In this document: one piece after another, positions 1 to 9,665 of the stretch
Layout: each line of letters starts with the position of its first letter
How positions within the stretch are numbered: position 1 is the stretch's first letter
Source: Saprospiraceae bacterium
GTDB taxonomy: Bacteria; Bacteroidota; Bacteroidia; Chitinophagales; Saprospiraceae
Length of the DNA: 64,000 nucleotides
Direction of reading: 5' to 3'
NCBI GenBank assembly: GCA_016714785.1
Contig: JADKCC010000010.1
Span: 334,100 to 398,099 of the forward strand
The notes under the pieces: model-generated
What the model was told of the DNA's origin: nothing
The model's input: only the letters and a program-made list of their open reading frames with translations
The model's database searches: none
Translations under genes and position numbers: made by a program

Positions 1-78
1 GTGGATGCACCAAACACCACTAATAAAAACAATGGATTTCAGTTGAATGCTGGCGTAAGTTTTCCCATCGGAAAATAA
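1..78 (+). CDS. C-terminal tail of an outer-membrane beta-barrel protein (partial)
   Basis: An open frame enters from the left edge and stops with TAA at 76-78. The last residues read LNAGVSFPIGK. An alternating polar/hydrophobic strand closing a protein is typical of Bacteroidota barrel proteins. A rho-independent terminator follows 65 bases downstream on the same strand, which supports a real gene end. Only 25 codons are visible, so the family is an inference. Confidence 0.5.
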   Translation: MDAPNTTNKNNGFQLNAGVSFPIGK

Positions 79-143
79 ATAAGTGCCATTACACACTACT
101 ACTAATAATAGGTTAGTTAGATTTTGTTATTAATTGTTTTGAT

Positions 144-178
144 GCCACCTGAATTTCCTAATTTGGGTGGCTTTTTTT
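144..178 (+). terminator. Rho-independent terminator
   Basis: GCCACC (144-149) pairs with GGTGGC (166-171) and is followed by seven T. It lies after the partial barrel gene and reads in its direction. Confidence 0.75.
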
Positions 179-237
179 ATGCGCTTTATTATTTATACAT
201 TTTTAGCGGACAAAAGGTATTTATCTATATCACTATT

Positions 238-687
238 CTATATAAAGTTTTGCCACGTTATTATATACGATGTTTCATCTAAAAAGCCCTTTGACTGTAA
301 TTTTATTGTTGGCAACATCTGACTAGGAATACATACCATATCCTCAGCTATTAAACGATCATAAACGTCAATTATTACAGCTTCTACTTCCAAACAAGCT
401 TTTACTATTACCTTACTATCTTTTTGCAAAATGCCAAATTCCAGTGTAGGCCAAATAGCTGCAAACTTCCCCAGAGATGTAGTATTTTCTATTGGACTAC
501 CGTTGAGTTTTCTTATTTCAAAAATTAAATAATCCATTGCTGTATTGCTTGACACTATCAATGATTTTAACTTTTCATTCAATGCAATTAGTTCTGATTT
601 ATAAATTGCCATGTTGTACAGTTGGATGCGATCATTATGTATCTCTATCAATGTGTTGATAGCCGCTATTGACTCAGTGTAAGACAT
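238..687 (-). CDS. DUF2383 / PA2169-type four-helix-bundle protein
   Basis: 149 residues with no signal peptide or membrane segment. The N-terminus carries the family-like pattern LIEIHNDRIQLYN, followed by a second helix, a loop with G-SPIEN-T-LGKF, and a third helix with CLEVEAVIIDVYDR. The order and spacing match DUF2383 (PF09537) proteins, ferritin-like helical bundles often induced in stress or stationary phase. The glutamate pattern is weaker than in classical members, so metal binding is uncertain. It stands alone; the neighbour at 819 is on the same strand but 130 bases away. Confidence 0.6.
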   Translation of the reverse strand: MSYTESIAAINTLIEIHNDRIQLYNMAIYKSELIALNEKLKSLIVSSNTAMDYLIFEIRKLNGSPIENTTSLGKFAAIWPTLEFGILQKDSKVIVKACLEVEAVIIDVYDRLIAEDMVCIPSQMLPTIKLQSKGFLDETSYIITWQNFI

Positions 688-818
688 AAAATAATTATTT
701 GATAATGAAGGATTAAATAAAAAAAGTCCCTCTTTTATTAGAAAAGGAACTCTTCAAACATTAAGTATGGATATTACAGCAATGTTTTTCTTACTATATC
801 TTGAATCCGCATTTAGCG

Positions 819-1453
819 TTAGAATAATCTAAAACCTAGCGTTGTCTGTAACCATACGTTTTTGTATCTCGGTGTGGTAGAAGTACCATCGCCATGATTG
901 TTGTAAAGATCCCAACTTGCTCGAGCTCCTAAAACTATTTTACTAATATTTAGATTGACACCCAATGATACACCTAAAATATTTTTACGAAGGTTTTCAT
1001 TTTTGAATTCTTCTTCTATTTCAAAACTAGTGATGCTATTTTCAAAAACATCCTTTTGTTTGGTCAAAAAAGAAAACTGTGGACCTACCAAAAGTGTCAA
1101 AGTACTCATCGGTTTGATAGTAAAATAGATAGGCACGTCAATAAAGCTTGTGGTGCGTGTCAAGCTATAAGCGCTTCCCAGAAGACTACCTTTGGCATTA
1201 AATCCTTTCTGTGAAAATAATACTTCGGGCTGTACTCCAAATGTGCTGCCTAATGGGACACTCATAAATGCACCTAAGACTAACCCAAATTTTCCATCTG
1301 CGTCAAAATCTTCACCTTGTGTATCATAAACATTGGACAGATTTGCTCCTGCTTTTATACCTATTTGGAATGCTGCACGGTCATCTACTTGTGCTTCTCC
1401 CTGATTGATTGCAAATCCAACAATCAATAATAAAATTAAAATATGTCTCTCAT
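819..1453 (-). CDS. PorT-like outer-membrane beta-barrel protein, frameshifted in its signal peptide
   Basis: The body (from FQIGIKAGANLSNVYD to the C-terminal LQTTLGFRLF) is an outer-membrane barrel of the OMP_b-brl_2 type, with GVQPEVLFSQKG in the middle as is usual for the family. The longest open frame starts at a TTG at 1427 inside a hydrophobic stretch. The only ATG nearby is at 1453-1451, two bases out of frame. Removing one GA from GAGAGA (1446-1451) joins this ATG to a normal signal peptide (M-R-H-I-L-I-L-L-L-I-V-G-F-A, then a site near GEAQ). I therefore place the original start at 1453. The break is either a read error, a mutation or a switchable start. Confidence 0.7.
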
Positions 1454-1513
1454 GCTCTTTAAAATTTAAAATGATAAAAAATAGTAGCTTTGTTCATACT
1501 TATATGTGACAAA

Positions 1514-1952
1514 CTATTTATCACTTTTTCCGAAATTAGTGATCGATTCACCAAGGGCATCCATGTCTCTACCGAATTCAGCTTTGAAAAGTTCCCATTT
1601 TTCTTTGCCATCTACCTGATAATCGTCCATCTTTTTTTTTCATATCGCTGTTTTTCTGTTCGAGCTCTTTGATTTTTGCTTTATAATCAGCGCTTACTGT
1701 CTTCTTTTCTTTTTCTATTCTTGCATTAAATTCTGCAATACTCTTATCATTGGCAGCAATCTTCTCTGCAGATAGCATTTTGTATTCCTTAATATCCGCC
1801 AAATACTCTTCCTGTGCCATCTGAAGATCTTTTTCCGCATCTACAACATTGTCTTCCGCTTTTACTACTTTTTGAGCAGCATTATCACAGCTGGTATGCA
1901 ATAAAAAAAAGCCAAATACTAAGAACAAACTTAAAATTTTTAATGATTTCAT
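1514..1952 (-). pseudogene. Coiled-coil lipoprotein, frameshifted at an A9 run
   Basis: The N-terminus is a lipoprotein signal (LHTSCDNA lipobox, Cys at about residue 22). A long Lys/Glu/Ala-rich coiled coil follows. The first frame ends at 1578 after a run of nine A (1632-1640 on the plus strand), with a Trp/Arg-rich tail that does not resemble the rest. One base out of frame the sequence continues as MDDYQVDGKEKWELFKAEF, then GRDMDALGESITNFGKSDK, to a stop at 1514. That tail looks like the natural C-terminus of this Bacteroidota lipoprotein family. With eight A the two parts join exactly. Function unknown; probably anchored in a membrane facing the periplasm. Confidence 0.7.
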
Positions 1953-2082
1953 TTTGAATTATTTTTACCGCTAATGGCGGCACATTTGTGGATATATTTC
2001 CACCTAAATTTAGTATAAAAAAGGTAACTACAGGATAGGTTATATTGCAGCTATCTGTCAATACACCCATAATTACTGACCC

Positions 2083-2474
2083 TAATTAGGGGCTGCTGAA
2101 AAAGTCAGCTGTTATTTTTGGTTGTTAGTTTAACGGAGACTATCGTTCAAAAACAACCAATAGCGAATGAAGAAACAAAAGTGCGTCTATTGCCATAAAA
2201 AGCACAAAGGATTAAATATGAAATACTTATGGCAATAGAAAAGCATTTTGGTTCGAAAATGAACGAAAGCATGCAATTGCCTTTTTTTGAACTAGATTTT
2301 TGTACTTTTTTGGGCAATGCAAAAAAGTAACTGCCGCCTGCATAAGGCAAAAGCCAACCCAAGGTACATGACTTTTGGACAAAATCAATTAAAAGGTTTG
2401 CATTTAATTTGTTTATTATAGACATAATTTTTTATATATCAATTGGTTGTGGCATTGTCAGCAAGCCCTAATTA
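2083..2474. mobile_element. MITE-like element, copy A (380 bp core plus 6-bp target duplication)
   Basis: The core is 2089-2468. It starts GGGGCTGCTGA and ends TCAGCAAGCCC, an imperfect terminal inverted repeat. TAATTA lies directly outside both ends (2083-2088 and 2469-2474), a 6-bp target duplication. A second copy sits at 6123-6477. The outer 70 bases on the left and about 190 bases on the right are shared; the middle is not. The middle of this copy holds a 12-bp inverted repeat, CTATTGCCATAA (2187-2198) with TTATGGCAATAG (2227-2238). No transposase is encoded; a 92-codon minus-strand frame (2147-2425) looks incidental. Confidence 0.75.
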
Positions 2475-2478
2475 ACCT

Positions 2479-2922
2479 TTAAAATTTGGCAGTAGTCAGA
2501 ATCACTTCCCATGAAGGAGATTGAACATTGGCATCGTCTTCAGCCGTAATGAAAATCTTTGTTGGTGTAAAACTACTTACTGTTTTAAAATCAGACTTCA
2601 ATGTTTTTGAAAAGGTGCCATTTCCAGTCATGATTTGTCCGATATTTTTAGTGACATCTTGGTCTGTGACCATCCATACCATGTACATTTTTTTAGGTGG
2701 ATTCAGTCTTTCAGGCTCTGCTAGATTTATCAGTGATATATCTATCGTGTGATTCTTGTTACTATCTGTTTTTACCTTTACCGTGCCTCTAGCTGCAGGT
2801 ACTACTGTCGATGTCAAAAACGTCATTTTGTTAGAACAAGAAGATGCCGCAAATAGCACGAGCATCACAAGGGATAAAATTTTCGTCCGTCTTAAGGATA
2901 AAGTGCATTTTAATGCTGTCAT
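2479..2922 (-). CDS. Lipoprotein of unknown function
   Basis: 147 residues. The N-terminus has a positively charged stretch, a hydrophobic segment and a lipobox ending ASSCSNK (Cys at about residue 29). The rest is beta-rich, with the stretch VVPAARGTVKVKTD and later MYMVWMVTDQDVTKNIGQI. The tryptophan-valine core recalls anti-sigma-factor-like sandwich domains, but I cannot assign a family. It ends only four bases from the target duplication of MITE copy A, so its native terminator may have been displaced. Confidence 0.6.
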   Translation of the reverse strand: MTALKCTLSLRRTKILSLVMLVLFAASSCSNKMTFLTSTVVPAARGTVKVKTDSNKNHTIDISLINLAEPERLNPPKKMYMVWMVTDQDVTKNIGQIMTGNGTFSKTLKSDFKTVSSFTPTKIFITAEDDANVQSPSWEVILTTAKF

Positions 2923-3188
2923 AATAATTATATTTTATACCTAAAAATCTAAAATGAAAAAGTTATGGTTCAAAATTTGTTAAATTTTGATCGATTAGGG
3001 ATGATAGGAATGATTTTGTTTGTTGTCTTCACATGAGCAATCTAATTGATACCTTTGGGAAGGACATTTTCAGAATAAAAGCCATAATTATTTCCATAAA
3101 AGGATACTTTTAGACGGATTAGGGCATACTTCTTTGTCCCTACCAATGGTAAGGTTAGTTTGAACACTCTTGATTTGTTTGTCCAAAC

Positions 3189-4515
3189 TTATATCTGAAG
3201 GATTAGTTGTTCTAGTTGCGACCATCTGTGGGCTGCATGGTAATATTTAGCCATCTTGACGTAAATATTTCTGGCACTACTGACTACTTTTGCAGGTATC
3301 TTTACGAACCAGTCCCGAAAAGTTTTATATTCTTCTCGCCATGTTTTTTTACACGCTGTGAAGCGCATGATAATAGAGATGTTGTAAGCCAGCACAGATA
3401 ATTGCCACAATATATCATTGCCATGAAAGTTTCGCATTCTCGTTTGACCAGCGAGTAGATGATTTTTCGTTTGTTCTATCCAGTTCTCACTCTCGGCTCT
3501 TTGACCATAGATTTCATGTAGTATATCACCACTTGGATAAGGCAGATTAGAACAATAACAAAAGTATTTGTACTCGGCAACACGCTCTGTTTTACCAAAA
3601 TTCTCCACTTCCACATATCCAACGATCACTCTGACGGCGTGTAATGTTCTTGTAGTACTCCAGCCTTTTGCTTTGTAATTAAACCTGCTCACCGCCATGT
3701 TTGTATTGCAAGCTAATGTGCGCCAACTTTGAACTTTCAATAACGCTTTTAAGTTTTTTAATTTTACCTTTACCAAATAAGTATGACCATTTTGTTCTAA
3801 TAAATCAAATAATGCACCGTTAAAAAAATCCACTATCTGCTCGAAGGAATACTGATGTGATTTTATTAGGTAAAGTTTTAAGTGTTTGGCGGATAAACTC
3901 CACTACACCATTGCCAGTATAGGCAGAACCTGTTCTAAACCAACTGTTTACTAAATATTTAACTTCTGAGACATAACACAAAATCGGGTGGTAGCTGTTT
4001 GGCTCCTTTCTTGTGTGGATTATATCCTTAGCAGCTCCATCCTGATTGCCATATACAGTTTGTTCGGTACTGTCGAGGTCTAAAGTAATATGCTGTAATG
4101 ATAAGCTATCTAAATAACTCTTGTTAAAAACCAATAATCTTTCATGTAATGCTATTGCTCCATTTTGTCCCAAGGAACTAATGCGTTTGCCTATGGTGTC
4201 TTCGTCAATATGTTTTTTTAAGCCTAAAATGGTCTTTACCAATACGTCTTTGGTGAAAATTTCTATACTTGATATGTGCTTAACGCCACATAAAGCTGAG
4301 CATAAAAAGCTCAACAGAACTTGTGTAGTACTGAACTTTGTCGCATTATGTTTAACAGTTGGAAACAAGTCGTCAAATATGTAAGGTATATTAATTTTAT
4401 CAATGTATTTGAACAAAACACTAAGACCACCATACTGAGTAAGTCGTTCAGCAGAGAAAGAACTTTTAGTTTTTATACCTTCAAATCGGATATGTTTTGT
4501 ATTTTTGACTCGCAT
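3189..4515 (-). pseudogene. IS1380-family transposase, split by a frameshift
   Basis: Two frames form one transposase. The N-terminal part (4515-3820) has the IS1380 motifs LDLDSTEQTVYGNQ and, at its end, RADSGFF. The C-terminal part (3833-3189) continues directly with NGALFDLLEQNG and contains the glutamate motif RAESENWIEQTKNHL. The break is a T7 run on the coding strand (A 3822-3828 on the plus strand); six T would restore the frame. IS1380 elements normally use one frame, so I treat the gene as broken. I could not find convincing terminal inverted repeats or a target duplication. Confidence 0.85.
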
Positions 4516-4591
4516 CTATTAAGTGTATTTATATGTTACTAATTTTTATGTTTAGTAGCCTAAAATTAAACATATTATCACTAATAGATGC
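4512..4591. repeat. Inverted repeat at the IS1380 transposase start
   Basis: GCATCTATTAAGTG (4512-4525), which includes the transposase start codon, is mirrored by CACTAATAGATGC (4579-4591) with one base missing. It could be part of the element end or a hairpin over the ribosome binding site. Its role is inferred only. Confidence 0.45.
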
Positions 4592-4616
4592 ACTTTTTTA
4601 TAGTTTTTTGGTTCTA

Positions 4617-5843
4617 CTACCATTTTAATGGATAAAGTTGAAGTCCTCCATGGAAAAACAAAATTGCACTTCTGAAATTCTGAAAAGTCCTATATCCTTT
4701 ACTACTCGTTTTTATTTCTTGTATCTTGCCATTTATTCTTTCTGCCATGGCATTGCTGTGTTTTGATATCATTGCGTTTATTACACCACTAGAGTGTGAA
4801 AGCATGGTTAATATCACATCATTGAGTTCTTTAATATTATCCATATAGAATGTTTCTGCCCAATGCTTTAGATTAAATCTTGCGGTATTGTCATCATTAT
4901 GTTTATTAAATAAGCTTTTAAATGTTTCCTTTGCGAAATGTGCTTTTGCTACTTGGAGGTTACTATTTAGTATTTCTTTAAATATTTTTTCTTGAAGTTG
5001 CGTTCTATTGCCTTCATTTTTTAACAGGGCATATCGACTGTTCTTTAATATTTCATTTTCTTTAACTTCCCTTCTCCTGATTTTATCTATAGCTGCATTT
5101 AGATAGTGAATCAGATGAAACTTATCATGTACTAAGGCAGCTTCTGGAATAATTTTGCCTACCGCATTGATATAGGCTTTCCACATATCCATACAAACAG
5201 TTTTTATATTTTTCAATTGCTTGTCACTAAATGTGTTAGTTAATAATTCAACTACTGATCGCTCGTCCCGATCCTCTCCTACATCCAATACACAACCACT
5301 CACTGGATCAGATATCACAGTTACATATTGATGACCTTTCTTAAATGATTTCTCGTCTATGCTAATGTGCTCTATCGGTGCTATTTGGATGTTTCGTCTC
5401 TGTAAGCCCCTTTGTGTACTTTGGTGTAAGATACTATTTACCAATCTAAAACTACACCTCAGTAACTCTGATGTCTTACTTTGATTTTTGGTGGCTTTTA
5501 AAGTATCTATCACTTTTATCTCGAAGCTGTATGTATGTCTATCATACCTGTCAGCCCAGCCCGTCCTTATTGTCTTTACTTCCCCTTTATCATTCATTAT
5601 TCGAGGTAATCTGCATATAATATAAGATTTATAGTCCCATATATCCAAATGGCGCCACATACGCTCAGGAGCGTGGTCATACAATTTGCATTCCTGTTCA
5701 CTATCAGGATCATAATATTTATCATTCACATACTTCATTTTCAAAAAGACCTCTTTACTTTTGTGGTCTGCATTTAATTCTTCAATAACCCAATCATCCC
5801 CAAAATCAGATAATAAATTAAAAAAATCCTTCGTCAAAAACAT
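4617..5843 (-). CDS. ISL3-family transposase (intact)
   Basis: 408 residues, full length for the family. The zinc-binding N-terminus seen in many ISL3 members is reduced here. The DDE core is present: first Asp in HISIDEKSFKKGHQYV, second in VCMDMWKAYINAV followed by LVHDKFHLIHYLN, and the glutamate in SNAMAERINGKIQEIK near the C-terminus. It sits head-to-tail with the broken IS1380 gene. Terminal repeats were not recognised, so the element borders are unknown. Unlike its neighbour it has no frame break and may be active. Confidence 0.88.
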   Translation of the reverse strand: MFLTKDFFNLLSDFGDDWVIEELNADHKSKEVFLKMKYVNDKYYDPDSEQECKLYDHAPERMWRHLDIWDYKSYIICRLPRIMNDKGEVKTIRTGWADRYDRHTYSFEIKVIDTLKATKNQSKTSELLRCSFRLVNSILHQSTQRGLQRRNIQIAPIEHISIDEKSFKKGHQYVTVISDPVSGCVLDVGEDRDERSVVELLTNTFSDKQLKNIKTVCMDMWKAYINAVGKIIPEAALVHDKFHLIHYLNAAIDKIRRREVKENEILKNSRYALLKNEGNRTQLQEKIFKEILNSNLQVAKAHFAKETFKSLFNKHNDDNTARFNLKHWAETFYMDNIKELNDVILTMLSHSSGVINAMISKHSNAMAERINGKIQEIKTSSKGYRTFQNFRSAILFFHGGLQLYPLKW

Positions 5844-6116
5844 ATGTCATTTTAAGGTCAAATTTAATTATTTCCATTAAATTTGCAGTAGAGAACTCAT
5901 TTTTTAGATTTTTAGGTATTAATATTATTTGCAAACATCTCCGAAACTACACATTATAATTTGTTTGGCAGGGCGGTATTAAGAGTATTTTTTTAATTAT
6001 CTTTTTGTGATTTGTAGTTTGGATAGAGTATGGTATGGTTTTTTAAAAGTATTGGACACATTATTTGCATTTTTACCAACTGATAAAACTACCTATATTA
6101 TATTTTAGCAGTTTGG
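5844..6116. other. Gene-free AT-rich stretch between ISL3 transposase and MITE copy B
   Basis: No open frame or clear RNA motif. It probably includes the upstream end of the ISL3 element, but no terminal repeat could be matched to the other side. Confidence 0.4.
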
Positions 6117-6483
6117 TAAATAGGGGCTGCTGAAAGTCAGCTGTTATTTTTGGTTATTAGTTTAACGGACACAATCGTTCAAAAAAACAAGCAATAGAGA
6201 ACTCTAGCCTGATTTAAGTTTAAATCAGTGCCTTCATTTTGAGTGATTTCGGATCACTCAAAATGCAGCAAAGCCTACCATTCAATTACCTTTTGAACTA
6301 GACTTTTTGGTTGCTTTTTGGGCAATGCCAAAAAAGTAACTGCCACTGCATAAGGCAAAAAAAAAACCCAAGGTACACGACTTTTGGACAAAATCAATTA
6401 AAGGTTCGCATTTAATTTGTTTATTATAGACATATTCTATTATTTATCAAATTGGTTATACCATAGTTAGCAAGCCCTAAATA
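6117..6483. mobile_element. MITE-like element, copy B (355 bp core plus 6-bp target duplication)
   Basis: The core is 6123-6477, starting GGGGCTGCTGA and ending AGCAAGCCC, flanked on both sides by TAAATA (6117-6122 and 6478-6483). It shares its left 70 and right 190 bases with copy A at 2089-2468. The middle differs in sequence but again contains hairpins: CTGATTTAA/TTAAATCAG (6209-6228) and a perfect 13-bp stem CATTTTGAGTGAT/ATCACTCAAAATG around a TTCGG loop (6235-6265). Confidence 0.75.
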
Positions 6484-6967
6484 GCTTGTATATCCGTGGA
6501 GTCATCGATGTACGTAGGTATGTTTAGCTTAAAACATCAACGTTTTACTTTGTAATCAGTTAGTGTTTGTTTACAGCACGTCCGTGTTCTAAAGTTTCCT
6601 TGAGACGTTATTTAGTGATGCTTGAATGGTGTAAAGAAACGTTTACTCGTATATAAATAATGTTTAAACGTTGCAAAGTTATCTTTACTCATTTGCTTGC
6701 ACCACTTAAGTGTAGCAAAGAAATCTTTACTTGTTCTTTTGTAATACTTGGAAGGTTACTTTGTAACCTTTAAGCAAAAACATCTTAATCAAGATGGATA
6801 TAGTATAATTGATGTAAATATTTTCTGTATCGATGTGGATTCAGAAAATATTGATGTAGATTCAGAAAGTTTTGATGTGAATATTTAAAAAGTATTGATT
6901 TGGATGTTTAAATATTCAGTTGGATATATAGTATTTTCAGCTGAATTTCTAATATTTGATTGATATT
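6484..6967. repeat. Decayed tandem array with 21-bp period
   Basis: Cutting from 6631 in steps of 21 keeps register to 6882. Units at 6631, 6673 and 6715 read GTAAAGAAACGTTTACTCG, GCAAAGTTATCTTTACTCA and GCAAAGAAATCTTTACTTG, exactly 42 apart. Units at 6820, 6841 and 6862 end GATGTGGAT, GATGTAGAT and GATGTGAAT. Earlier units from 6484 mostly end in GTT. Later units (to about 6967) slip by one or two bases. No long open frame covers it. It begins right after the target duplication of MITE copy B. Confidence 0.6.
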
Positions 6968-7690
6968 TTAAAAATGCATTTGAATACATTCTTTATTGAC
7001 ATTAATTTCTGAAATATTGAGGGCAATAAAGATTGTCCTAACATAGTAATAAAGTCAAATTTTGACTGTTTTTATGTATCGTAAGGTCAGTGAAAACTTT
7101 TACAAATATAAATCTTTATTTTGATTAATGTTTTTTCATCTCTTTTTAAAATCAGTTGATCAAGCACAATTTACAAATCCATAAAATCAATCTTATGAAA
7201 AACATAGAGCCATGATGCTGCACTTTGGCAAACATTCTCCTGAATACGTGAGTTATGTGTGATCATCTGAATATGCCCAACTGATGACTTAGGAAATAAG
7301 GGAGGATGAAAAGCTGAACAGAGATACCTACATTCTAGCAAAAAAGCAGATTGGCGAAATATTTATAGTGCCGTGGGAGGGATGTTAGATAAGTGGAATC
7401 AAATGATTTTAGATTTTTGTAAATTTATTGTCTATATACTACCTTCGGGTTCATCGCGTTGAAGTATTAAAAACGTAGCTGCACCTTGTTATTTTGATGC
7501 CATCAGCTAAGTCTGAAGGCTTTAATTGATTCAAATTTGACTTACATATTTTGGTATGAAATAGGAAATTCATTATTGATATTTTAGGTTATATATAAAA
7601 GTGCATCATATTTTTTGATTAGCACATTTATTACCAATTCAATTATTTAGAACTTTATATAAGTAGAAGTTAAAATATAAAAAGAAAAGT
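6968..7690. other. Gene-free stretch with possible gene debris
   Basis: No intact gene. Around 7300-7390 the plus strand reads EKLNRDTYILAKKQIGEIF followed by IVPWEGC and a stop, in a composition that looks coding, but I do not recognise the parent. The rest is AT-rich without a motif I can name. Confidence 0.35.
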
Positions 7691-8033
7691 ATGCAAGATT
7701 TTTGGAACGAAAAATATCAAGATACTCAATATATTTATGGGAAAGAGCCAAATTCTTTTTTTAAAGAGTATCTAAAGTCCTTCAATATGTAGTGCAGCCC
7801 AAGCACTTAAGCCTGGAGGGACAGTCATTTTAGAAGCATTTAGACCTGAACAATTGAAGAACACTTCAGGTGGGCCCAAAAATCCAAACATGCTTTATAC
7901 GGATGTACTTTTAGCTGAAGATTTTGATGTGCTTGAAATACAATTGCTTGAAAATGCAGAGGTGACGCTGGATGAGGGGCCACTACACCAAGGCAAAGCA
8001 GATGTGATTCGTCTAGTGGCTGTACGGACATAA
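7691..8033 (+). pseudogene. Class I SAM-dependent methyltransferase with the central part deleted
   Basis: The start MQDFWNEKYQDTQYIYGKEP is the typical beginning of a small Bacteroidota methyltransferase and runs to a stop at 7790. From 7794, one base out of frame, the C-terminal half follows: AQALKPGGTVILEAFRPEQ, then NPNMLYTDVLLAEDFDVLE to a stop at 8031. The section that should carry the glycine-rich SAM-binding loop, roughly 100 residues, is absent. This is a true internal deletion and not a one-base slip. It cannot bind SAM as it stands. Confidence 0.75.
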
Positions 8034-8147
8034 TCATCCAGATATTTGACTGGAATTTTGATTGCAGACTGAATAGTATTTTAGGTGAGATGGTATTTGG
8101 ATTTACATCATGAATAAGCAAGAACATCTTTCTGAAAAATAAAAATA

Positions 8148-8181
8148 TTTGCATTCAAAAATATAATTTTATTTACCTTTG
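8148..8181 (+). promoter_or_regulatory. Promoter of the aspartate aminotransferase gene
   Basis: TTTG (8148-8151) and TACCTTTG (8174-8181) match the Bacteroidota -33 and TAnnTTTG -7 elements with a 22-bp spacer. Transcription would start near 8188, about 30 bases before the ATG at 8217. Confidence 0.65.
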
Positions 8182-8216
8182 CACTTATTACTTATCACAA
8201 AATATATATCAATAAA

Positions 8217-9425
8217 ATGAGTATCAATCCAACAAAAATGGTGTCAGCAAAAGTGCAGGCTATGGAAGAGTCAGCCACTATCCGTATGGCTCAAAAAGCT
8301 AGGGACTTAGCAGCCAAAGGTGTGAATGTAATTAGTTTAAGCTTGGGTGAGCCTGATTTTGATACGCCAGAATTTATCAAAGAAGCTGCTTATGTAGCCC
8401 TTAAAAAAGGCAATACTAAATACACTCCAGTACCAGGAGCCATGGATTTACGTAATGCAATTTGCGATAAGTTTAGAGTTGAAAATAAACTTGAATTTAA
8501 AACTTCTCAAATAGTAGTCTCTAACGGTGCCAAACAAAGCATTGCCAATATTTGTTTGGCATTACTGACGAAGGAGATGAAGCTATCATTCTCGCACCAT
8601 ATTGGGTTTCTTATGTGGAGATTGTCAAATTTGCAGGAGGAGGGCATCCAGTGGTGGTCAGTGCTGGCATAGAAGATGATTTTAAAGTGAAAGCTGACCA
8701 AATAAAAGATGCAATCACGCCGAGAACAAAATTATTGATATTTTCATCGCCCTGTAATCCAACAGGTTCTGTATATACTTATGATGAATTGGAAGCTATT
8801 GCTCAAGTAATTTCTGCCAATGGCAATATATTGGTGATATCAGATGAAATATATGAATACATTAATTTTACAGGTGCACATGCGAGTATAGGAGCGTTTG
8901 AAGGTATGAAAGATTGCACAGCCACGGTCAATGGATTTTCCAAAGGGTTTTCAATGACAGGTTGGAGGCTGGGATATATGGAGCCCGCAATGGTTGGCAG
9001 ATGCATGCAATAAAGTACAAGGACAGATCACATCAGGCGCAGCATCATTTAGCCAAGAAGCCGCTGCAGTTGCATTAAGAGCCAATAGATCAGAAGCTAT
9101 GGCAATGCGAGAAGCATTCCTTCGACGCAGAGAGTTGGTAGTTTCGATGCTTAAAGAAGTACCAGGTCTAAAGGTCAATCATCCTCAAGGAGCATTTTAT
9201 GTGTTTCCAGATGTAAGCCATTATTTTGGTACTTCCAATGGCAATGTAAGTATCAATAATGCCGATGATTTTGCTGAAGCGATGTTGACAGAGGCACATG
9301 TTGGAACTGTTTCTGGAGCAGCTTTTGGCAATGATCAATGTGTCAGACTTTCTTACGCTGCTTCAGACGAGGACTTGATAGAAGCAGTGGTAAGAATAAA
9401 AAATTGTCTCAAAGAATTTAAATAG
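8217..9425 (+). pseudogene. aspC: Aspartate aminotransferase-type PLP enzyme, three one-base gaps
   Basis: Fold-type I aminotransferase of about 400 residues; transfers amino groups between aspartate and 2-oxoglutarate. The N-terminal part has the SLSLGEPDFDTPEF motif, the middle frame (8552 onward) has SSPCNPTGSVY and the PLP-lysine motif GFSKGFSMTGWRLGY, and the last frame (8994 onward) holds VQGQITSGAASFSQ and the C-terminal RLSYAAS. The first break, near 8575, fits one lost base in LLDEGDE. The second, near 8980-8986, fits two lost bases in GYMGAPQW (GGG to GG, CCCC to CCC). Together the losses restore the first frame. All catalytic elements survive, so read errors are plausible. Confidence 0.85.
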
Positions 9426-9665
9426 AGGCTATTAACAAATTTATATACTGCATCTGTCAAAATTATTGTCAATAGCGAAAAATAATTAGGCATAACCAGT
9501 AAATGGCTTTTTTTATTTGGTAATTGCAAGTACTAATTTATTTGCAACATCATTTTTTATGTAATATTTGTAAACAATTTGTTAAATATTTTTTTGTAAT
9601 TGAAATAATTATCGTAATTTTCGGATTCAACACTAATATTTAATAACAATTAAATCTTTAACATT

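Noticed and set aside
2147..2425. 92-codon frame inside MITE copy A
   Set aside because: Copy B does not keep it open through its different middle, and it has no recognisable domain.
3050..6100. Exact ends of the IS1380 and ISL3 elements
   Set aside because: No terminal inverted repeat pair with target duplication could be matched by eye, so only the transposase genes are reported.
2083..6483. Composite transposon bounded by the two MITE copies
   Set aside because: Each copy has its own different 6-bp target duplication, showing two independent insertions, not one composite event.
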